From contig RFHZ01000444.1 of the NCBI GenBank assembly GCA_003696125.1, positions 1-6,080 on the forward strand: a stretch of 6,080 nucleotides of DNA, read 5' to 3'. This document shows, one piece after another, positions 1 to 6,080 of the stretch. A program made the position numbers and the translations under genes. Within the stretch, counting starts at the first letter, position 1, and every line of letters starts with the position of its first letter. This stretch comes from Nitrospinota bacterium. Its GTDB lineage: Bacteria; Tectomicrobia; Entotheonellia; J063. The notes below the pieces were generated by a model. It had not been told where the DNA came from and ran no database searches. It saw only the letters and a list, made by a program, of their open reading frames with translations.

Positions 1-248
1 CTCCTCCCCCGGATAATACCCGTATCCTCGTGATGGATAACGGTGATGGAACGGCGACGGTCAAAGGAGAGGCAGGGGCGGTGCTCCCCAGCAGTCGTGT
101 GAACCTCACCAATGCCAGAACCGGCGCGGTGGTTTCGCTGACGGCCAACCCGGATGGGAGTTTCCAGGCACTGGTAGATGCGGTGGCTGGAGATGTCATC
201 ATCATCGACAACGATGGACCGGCACGTATCGCTCTTCCTGTCTCCTGA
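1..248 (+). CDS. C-terminal fragment of a probable surface/secreted protein with an Ig-like or carboxypeptidase-regulatory-like domain
   Basis: The reading frame is open from the first complete codon at position 3 to the TGA at 246-248, so this is the 3' end of a gene that starts before the window; GTG 30 and ATG 33 are internal codons. The visible 81 residues start with a proline run (PPPDN), continue with an Asp/Gly-rich stretch (MDNGDGTATVKGEAG) and then a beta-rich segment with alternating hydrophobic and Thr/Ser/Asn residues (VNLTNARTGAVVSLTANPDG, then GSFQALVDAVAGDVIII). This pattern resembles the small beta-sandwich repeats (bacterial Ig-like or carboxypeptidase regulatory-like) found in long exported or adhesive proteins. 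No catalytic motif, membrane anchor or sorting signal is visible in this piece. The domain assignment is by pattern only and the whole protein's function cannot be stated. It is separated from leuB by a 220-bp gap with its own promoter, so it is probably not part of the leuB unit. Confidence 0.72.
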   Translation, partial: PPPDNTRILVMDNGDGTATVKGEAGAVLPSSRVNLTNARTGAVVSLTANPDGSFQALVDAVAGDVIIIDNDGPARIALPVS

Positions 249-358
249 GCCAGCCGGTGAGGCAGTAAAGAGTGGCTAGACAGGGCTCCTCAGGATCCCT
301 TTCTCCTTATGATATGCCCCCGTGCCGTCTTCCCTATCGGTCTGCCCGTTCAGGAAGG

Positions 359-382
359 TGTCCTCGGGAAAGCGGGAGGACA
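359..382. repeat. Inverted repeat (7-bp arms) just upstream of the leuB promoter
   Basis: TGTCCTC at 359-365 and GAGGACA at 376-382 are exact reverse complements separated by 10 bases. The dyad ends three bases before the -35 hexamer at 386-391. There is no T-run after it, so it does not look like an intrinsic terminator. Its position would suit a regulator binding site, or it may be a chance hairpin. The same hexamer GAGGAC occurs once more at 442-447 in the leader. Confidence 0.4.
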
Positions 383-385
383 GAA

Positions 386-414
386 TTGACAAATCCCTGG
401 ATCAGTGCTACACA
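386..414 (+). promoter_or_regulatory. Sigma70-type promoter candidate for the leuB unit
   Basis: A perfect -35 hexamer TTGACA (386-391) is followed after 17 bases by TACACA (409-414), a 3/6 match to the -10 consensus. The -10 is preceded by TGC (406-408), which forms an extended -10 TGn motif and compensates for the weak hexamer. Transcription would be expected to start near 420-422. It lies in the gene-free gap and points into leuB, so it is the likely promoter of the whole leuB-ftsB run. Only the sequence match supports it. Confidence 0.62.
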
Positions 415-451
415 TATTGGTATGAGCAAAAATAGCGAGACGAGGACCTGT

Positions 452-466
452 GGGGAAAGGAGCCCC
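452..466 (+). promoter_or_regulatory. leuB ribosome binding site displayed in a short hairpin loop
   Basis: The Shine-Dalgarno sequence AGGAG lies at 458-462. It is flanked by GGGG (452-455) and CCCC (463-466), which could pair to form a four G-C stem, with a possible extra U-G pair (451/467), leaving AAAGGAG as the loop. AGGAG is 9 bases from ATG 472 and 6 bases from GTG 469. It is the best-placed ribosome binding site for the leuB start and decides in favour of 469/472 over the internal ATG at 487. Confidence 0.5.
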
Positions 467-471
467 GAGTG

Positions 472-1563
472 ATGAGAGAAGAGAAGATGCGCTGCGAGAT
501 TGTGGTCTTGCCCGGTGATGGCATCGGCAAAGAAGTGACGGGTGAAGCGGTCAAGGTCTGTCGAACCCTGGCTTCCCTGGCTTCCCTCGATTGCTCCTTC
601 CGGTGGGGTGACATCGGAGGGAGAGCGGTTGAGCGATGGGGGGTCCCTCTACCCGAAGAGACGCTTACCCTCTGCCAACAGGCTGATGCCGTCCTGTTTG
701 GAGCGGTAGGAGGCCCGCAATGGGATACCCTGGCCTATGATTTGCGACCGGAACGAGGACTTCTCCAGCTCCGGAAGGCCCTTAATCTCTATGCCAACCT
801 CCGTCCGGCCAAGGTGCTGAGTCCTTTGATCGAGGCTTCGACCCTGAAACGGGAGGTGGTGGAAGGGATCGATATCCTGGTGGTGCGGGAGCTGACCGGG
901 GGGATCTATTTCGGCGCTCCTCGCGGAATCGAGATTACGGAAGACGGAGAAAAGGCGGTCAATACCATGGTCTATACCCGCCAGGAGATCGAGCAGATTG
1001 TACGCCTCGCCTTTGAGCTGGCCAGACAGCGCCGCAAGAAGCTCACCTCTGTAGACAAGGCCAACGTCCTGGAGGTCAGCGAGCTGTGGCGAAAGATCGT
1101 CAACCAGATCAGCGCCGAGTATCCAGAGGTAGAGGTGAGTCACCTCTATGTGGACAACTGCGCCATGCAACTTGTGCGGGATCCCAGACAGTTCGATGTC
1201 ATTGTTACCGGTAACCTCTTCGGCGATATCCTGAGCGATGAGGCGGCCATGCTGACCGGGTCGATCGGCATGCTCCCTTCAGCCAGCCTGCGGGGAAGGT
1301 TTGGTCTCTATGAGCCGGTGCATGGGAGTGCACCCGATATTGCCGGTCAAGACAGGGCCAACCCGATCGCTGCCATCCTTTCGGTAGCCATGATGTTCCA
1401 CTACACGTTCCACCGGCCCGACCTCGCCCATCGTGTTGAGCGGGCAGTGGAGAAGGTGCTGGCCAAGGGGTATCGCACGCCGGACCTGCAGGGCCCATAC
1501 ACGACGGTCGTGGGAACAAAGCAGATGGGGGATCTCATCTGCCAGGAGATGGAACAGGAGTGA
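472..1563 (+). CDS. leuB: 3-isopropylmalate dehydrogenase
   Basis: This cytoplasmic enzyme oxidatively decarboxylates (2R,3S)-3-isopropylmalate to 4-methyl-2-oxopentanoate with NAD, the third step of leucine synthesis. The 363-residue product has the usual family length and is intact. It opens with the family's LPGDGIG motif (13-19). Substrate arginines lie at R101, R111 and R139, followed by Y146 in [10 protein letters not shown] and K196 in VDKANVL. The metal aspartates are D228, D252 and D256 (GDILSDEAA). Spacing matches the Thermus enzyme's catalytic set with constant offsets of 7 and then 11. D289 in [12 protein letters not shown] corresponds to the NAD-selecting aspartate, which argues against an NADP-dependent isocitrate dehydrogenase. 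Possible starts are GTG 469, ATG 472 and ATG 487; 472 is chosen because AGGAG lies 9 bases upstream and it gives a normal N terminus, but 469 is nearly as good. No leuA, leuC or leuD gene is in view. A 9-bp tandem duplication (568-585) encodes LASLAS. Confidence 0.97.
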   Translation: MREEKMRCEIVVLPGDGIGKEVTGEAVKVCRTLASLASLDCSFRWGDIGGRAVERWGVPLPEETLTLCQQADAVLFGAVGGPQWDTLAYDLRPERGLLQLRKALNLYANLRPAKVLSPLIEASTLKREVVEGIDILVVRELTGGIYFGAPRGIEITEDGEKAVNTMVYTRQEIEQIVRLAFELARQRRKKLTSVDKANVLEVSELWRKIVNQISAEYPEVEVSHLYVDNCAMQLVRDPRQFDVIVTGNLFGDILSDEAAMLTGSIGMLPSASLRGRFGLYEPVHGSAPDIAGQDRANPIAAILSVAMMFHYTFHRPDLAHRVERAVEKVLAKGYRTPDLQGPYTTVVGTKQMGDLICQEMEQE

Positions 1564-1609
1564 AAACCGGGTCTTCTCCCCGTACCGGTAAAAAAGGAGA
1601 AAGGAAGAA

Positions 1610-2488
1610 ATGACCGAAGCGCGTATCGGGATCATCGGGGGTAGTGGATTATACAGGATGCAGGATCTTCAGATCACCGACCAGGTTAAGGTCGATACCC
1701 CGTTTGGAGAACCGTCGGATGCCTATCTGATCGGGAAACTGGCCGGGAGGGAAGTCGTCTTTCTCTCCCGGCATGGACAGGGACACCGACTCGTCCCTTC
1801 TGCCTTGAACTTTCGAGCCAATATCTATGGGATGAAGAAGCTGGGGGTGGAGTGGATCATTTCGGTCAGTGCCGTGGGGAGCATGCAGGAGCGGATTCGT
1901 CCCGGGGATATCGTGGTTCCTGACCAGTTTTTTGATCGCACCAAAAACCGTATCCAGACCTTTTTCCCTCCAGGGATTGCCGTCCACATCGCCTTTGCAG
2001 ACCCGGTATGCCCTCACCTCAGCCGCCTCCTCTTCGAGGCAGGCTGTCAGGTCGGGGCTTCCATGCATGCGGGGGGAACCTACCTCTGTATCGAAGGACC
2101 TCAGTTTTCTACCCGTGCCGAATCCCGGATTTATCGTCAATGGGGAGTCGATATCATCGGGATGACCAACATCCCGGAAGCGAAACTGGCCCGAGAAGCA
2201 GAGATCTGTTATGCGACGCTGGCCCTGGTCACCGACTACGACTGCTGGCACGAGGAAGAGGAGGATGTCTCGGTGGAATCGATCCTCCAGATCATGCAGC
2301 AAAACGTGCAGACGGCCCAGCGGATCATTGGCGAAGCAGTATCCCGTTTTCCTCTTCCCCGGGATTGCCCCTGTGCTGAGGCGCTCAAGGGAGCCATCGT
2401 GACCTCACCCGAGGCCATTCCAGAACCCCTCAGGCAGGAGTATGCCTTGCTCATCGGCAAGTACATGACAGGGACGCAGGAGACATAG
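1610..2488 (+). CDS. mtnP: S-methyl-5'-thioadenosine phosphorylase
   Basis: The enzyme splits methylthioadenosine, the by-product of polyamine and other SAM-consuming reactions, with phosphate to give adenine and 5-methylthioribose 1-phosphate, the entry to methionine salvage. The 292-residue protein belongs to the trimeric PNP/MTAP family. It shows the phosphate-binding GIIGGSGLY (7-15), SRHGQGHR (53-60), SVSAVGSMQE (85-94), GGTYLCIEGPQFSTRAES (155-172), GMTNIPEAKLAREAEICYA (184-202) and TDYDCWH (208-214). The two aspartates D209 and D211 mark 6-aminopurine nucleosides, so MTA is more likely than inosine or guanosine; purine nucleoside phosphorylases carry Asn there. Near the C terminus lies a CPC motif (253-255), and the protein has seven cysteines. 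ATG 1610 follows a purine-rich leader with AAGGAG at 1594-1599 and AAGGAAG at 1601-1607. The gap after leuB is 46 bp with no terminator. No other salvage gene (mtnA, mtnK) is in view. Adenosine phosphorylase activity remains possible. Confidence 0.94.
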   Translation: MTEARIGIIGGSGLYRMQDLQITDQVKVDTPFGEPSDAYLIGKLAGREVVFLSRHGQGHRLVPSALNFRANIYGMKKLGVEWIISVSAVGSMQERIRPGDIVVPDQFFDRTKNRIQTFFPPGIAVHIAFADPVCPHLSRLLFEAGCQVGASMHAGGTYLCIEGPQFSTRAESRIYRQWGVDIIGMTNIPEAKLAREAEICYATLALVTDYDCWHEEEEDVSVESILQIMQQNVQTAQRIIGEAVSRFPLPRDCPCAEALKGAIVTSPEAIPEPLRQEYALLIGKYMTGTQET

Positions 2489-2520
2489 AGAGAGGCAGGA
2501 AACTGAGCAGTTACGCTTCG

Positions 2521-2536
2521 GTATCATGTCGTATCA
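2521..2536. repeat. Short direct repeat GTATCA, 10-bp period, upstream of hemL
   Basis: GTATCA occurs at 2521-2526 and again at 2531-2536, exactly one helical turn apart, in the 69-bp gap between mtnP and hemL. No convincing -35/-10 pair accompanies it. The repeat is short enough to be chance. Confidence 0.3.
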
Positions 2537-2557
2537 CACCAGCAAAAGGAGTTATCC

Positions 2558-5160
<2,603 letters not shown>

Positions 5161-5196
5161 CACCTCTGCCTTGCACACCGGGAAGAGGGGAGGTGA
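5161..5196 (+). promoter_or_regulatory. ftsB ribosome binding site within two alternative hairpins
   Basis: The very strong Shine-Dalgarno GGAGGTGA (5189-5196) lies six bases (counting from GGAGG) before the GTG start of ftsB. CACCTC, right after the eno stop (5161-5166), is the exact reverse complement of GAGGTG (5190-5195), with one further U-G pair (5167/5189), so the site can be masked. The same left arm, CCTCT (5163-5167), can instead pair with AGAGG (5184-5188), which leaves the site free. The pairings are seen directly in the sequence; any regulatory role is inference. Confidence 0.4.
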
Positions 5197-5199
5197 CAG

Positions 5200-5535
5200 G
5201 TGGAATCTCTCCGGCAAACGATACGGACCCCACGCTTCTGGTTCATGGTCAGTCTGCTCCTTTCACTGCTCCTGGTCGGGATGGCTGTCTTTGGTGACCA
5301 GGGGATCCTGCAGGTGTATTTCCTGGAACAGGATCTGCAGGAGATGCGGCAACGTCTGCAGCTCCTGCAACAGGAGAATCGAGCTCTCTGGCAGGAGATC
5401 CATGCGCTGAAGCATGATCCCGACTATATCGAGAAGATTGCCCGGGAAGAGCTCGGCCTGGCCCGGCCAGGAGAGATCATCTTCGAAATCCAGGATGTTC
5501 CCGGCCTCCCCCCGCCCTCTGGGTCCAGGGATTGA
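5200..5535 (+). CDS. ftsB: Septum formation initiator, FtsB/DivIC family
   Basis: FtsB is a small bitopic inner-membrane protein that joins FtsL and FtsQ in the divisome and helps activate septal peptidoglycan synthesis. The 111-residue product has the family layout: a short basic cytoplasmic N terminus (1-12), one membrane segment (about 13-31, FWFMVSLLLSLLLVGMAV), a coiled coil (about 36-71, rich in Leu, Gln and Glu), then the family's conserved end, DPDYIEKIAREELGLARPGE (73-92), and a Pro/Gly-rich tail. Length is close to the E. coli protein (103 residues). The start is GTG 5200, chosen because GGAGGTGA sits at ideal distance and no better in-frame start precedes the membrane segment. It lies 39 bp after eno; eno next to ftsB is a recurring gene order in Gram-negative bacteria, which supports the assignment over FtsL or an unrelated coiled-coil protein. 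It is probably translated from the long leuB-eno transcript. Confidence 0.9.
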   Translation: MESLRQTIRTPRFWFMVSLLLSLLLVGMAVFGDQGILQVYFLEQDLQEMRQRLQLLQQENRALWQEIHALKHDPDYIEKIAREELGLARPGEIIFEIQDVPGLPPPSGSRD

Positions 5536-5560
5536 CAAGCGGGAAGAGACACGGCATAAT
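5532..5560 (+). promoter_or_regulatory. Sigma70-type promoter candidate for the ABC transporter gene
   Basis: TTGACA (5532-5537), a perfect -35, overlaps the ftsB stop codon TGA (5533-5535). After a 17-base spacer comes CATAAT (5555-5560), a 5/6 match to the -10 consensus. Transcription would start near 5567, giving a leader of about 68 bases before the ABC ATPase start. This is the best promoter match in the window and suggests that the ABC transporter is a separate unit. Confidence 0.72.
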
Positions 5561-5634
5561 AACAGGATATGTCGAGTACCTGAGCTGAGAAACAGGGGTG
5601 ATCCTGGGAAGGAGCCAGAGAATAGGAGCGTACC

Positions 5635-6080
5635 ATGATCGAGGTAGAAAACCTCTGTAAGTATTATGGTCCGGTCACAGCCATCGAAGATGTCTCTTTT
5701 ACCGTAGAGCGAGGCGAGATCCTCGGTTTTCTCGGGCCGAACGGGGCGGGAAAGACGACCACGATGCGTATCCTGACCGGTTTCATGCCCGCCTCCCGGG
5801 GGAAGGCGACGGTTGCCGGATTCGATATCTTTGAGCAGTCGCTGGAGGCCCGCCGGCATATCGGCTACCTGCCGGAAAATGTTCCTCTGTACGGCGATCT
5901 CTCTGTAGAGAGCTATCTCCACTATGTCGCCGAGATCAAGGGGGTAGAACGAAAGAACCGCAGGGCGCAGATCGAGCGGGTAATGGAGGAATGTGGTATC
6001 CGCGATGTTGCCCACCGCTATATCGGCAAGCTCTCCAAAGGGTATCGACAGCGTGTCGGCCTGGCCCAGGCCTTGTTGAA
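5635..6080 (+). CDS. ABC transporter ATP-binding protein, ABC-2/GldA-like (partial, 3' end missing)
   Basis: This is the nucleotide-binding subunit of an ABC-2-type exporter; it would hydrolyse ATP on the cytoplasmic face for a membrane permease probably encoded downstream. The visible 148 residues hold the Walker A motif GPNGAGKTT (34-42), a Q-loop region in which the usual Gln is replaced by Glu (GYLPEN, 77-82; common in ABC-2-type ATPases) and the signature LSKGYRQR (133-140). Walker B and the C-terminal part lie beyond the window. The N terminus (MIEVENLCKYYG) and the run ILTGFMPASRG then AGFDIFEQSLEARRHIGYLP resemble GldA-like ATPases, which often pair with an ABC-2 permease and a GldG-like auxiliary protein. 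ATG 5635 has AGGAG at 5624-5628, six bases upstream. The substrate cannot be read from this fragment. The subfamily call is less sure than the ABC ATPase call. Confidence 0.95.
   Translation, partial: MIEVENLCKYYGPVTAIEDVSFTVERGEILGFLGPNGAGKTTTMRILTGFMPASRGKATVAGFDIFEQSLEARRHIGYLPENVPLYGDLSVESYLHYVAEIKGVERKNRRAQIERVMEECGIRDVAHRYIGKLSKGYRQRVGLAQALL

Noticed and set aside
243-310. Possible terminator of the upstream gene: TCCTGAG (243-249) against CTCAGGA (289-295)
   Set aside because: The arms are 39 bases apart, the stem overlaps the stop codon, and only a broken pyrimidine stretch follows rather than a T-run. It is too weak to call a terminator.
272-472. Plus-strand 66-codon frame in the gap before leuB
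   Set aside because: It runs straight through the predicted leuB promoter, has no good ribosome binding site, and its translation is Arg/Ser/Pro-rich without any motif. Only the final 16 codons are discussed, as a possible leader.
649-1170. Minus-strand open frame of 173 codons opposite leuB, and similar frames opposite mtnP (1649-2302) and ftsB/ABC (5263-6015)
   Set aside because: All lie inside clearly coding plus-strand genes, have no own ribosome binding site context that I could support, and have unremarkable translations.
1566-1589. Hairpin ACCGG (1566-1570) / CCGGT (1585-1589) between leuB and mtnP
   Set aside because: The stem is five base pairs with a 14-base loop and is followed by A residues rather than T residues, so it is not an intrinsic terminator and gives no strong sign of function.
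5602-5613. TCCT-GGGA-AGGA mini-hairpin with a GNRA-type loop in the ABC leader
   Set aside because: A four-base-pair stem is too short to be meaningful, and purine-rich ribosome binding site regions make such pairings by chance.

Overview
The window is a compact, entirely plus-strand stretch of bacterial chromosome made mostly of housekeeping genes. It starts with the last ~81 codons of a probable surface or secreted protein. A gene-free gap of about 220 bp follows, carrying a good promoter candidate. Next come five closely spaced genes: leuB (3-isopropylmalate dehydrogenase), mtnP (methylthioadenosine phosphorylase), hemL (glutamate-1-semialdehyde aminomutase), eno (enolase) and ftsB (divisome protein of the FtsB/DivIC family). 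A second promoter candidate overlaps the ftsB stop codon and precedes an ABC-2-type ATPase gene that is cut by the window end.

Organism: strong AGGAG-type ribosome binding sites, a moderately GC-rich sequence, an eno-ftsB pair and an FtsB-like protein suggest a Gram-negative bacterium. HemL means tetrapyrroles are made by the C5 (glutamate) pathway, which argues against alphaproteobacteria. The GldA-like ATPase would fit the former Deltaproteobacteria or neighbouring phyla such as NC10 or Nitrospirota. This placement is an inference from gene content, not from a search.

Layout: leuB to ftsB is probably one transcription unit. Gaps are 46 bp (leuB-mtnP), 69 bp (mtnP-hemL), a 4-bp ATGA overlap (hemL-eno) and 39 bp (eno-ftsB), and I see no terminator-like hairpin with a T-run between them. 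The products serve unrelated pathways: leucine synthesis, recycling of the SAM by-product MTA, heme/corrinoid precursor synthesis, glycolysis/gluconeogenesis and cell division. The arrangement therefore looks like a co-transcribed housekeeping cluster rather than a pathway operon. The second promoter would start a separate ABC transporter unit.

No new biological system is visible. The points worth a second look are small cis-acting structures: a dyad just upstream of the leuB promoter, a short ORF overlapping the leuB start, a hairpin with the leuB ribosome binding site in its loop, two mutually exclusive hairpins that hide or free the ftsB ribosome binding site, and a 10-bp-phased direct repeat upstream of hemL. 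No tRNA, rRNA, CRISPR array, insertion sequence or attachment site was recognised.
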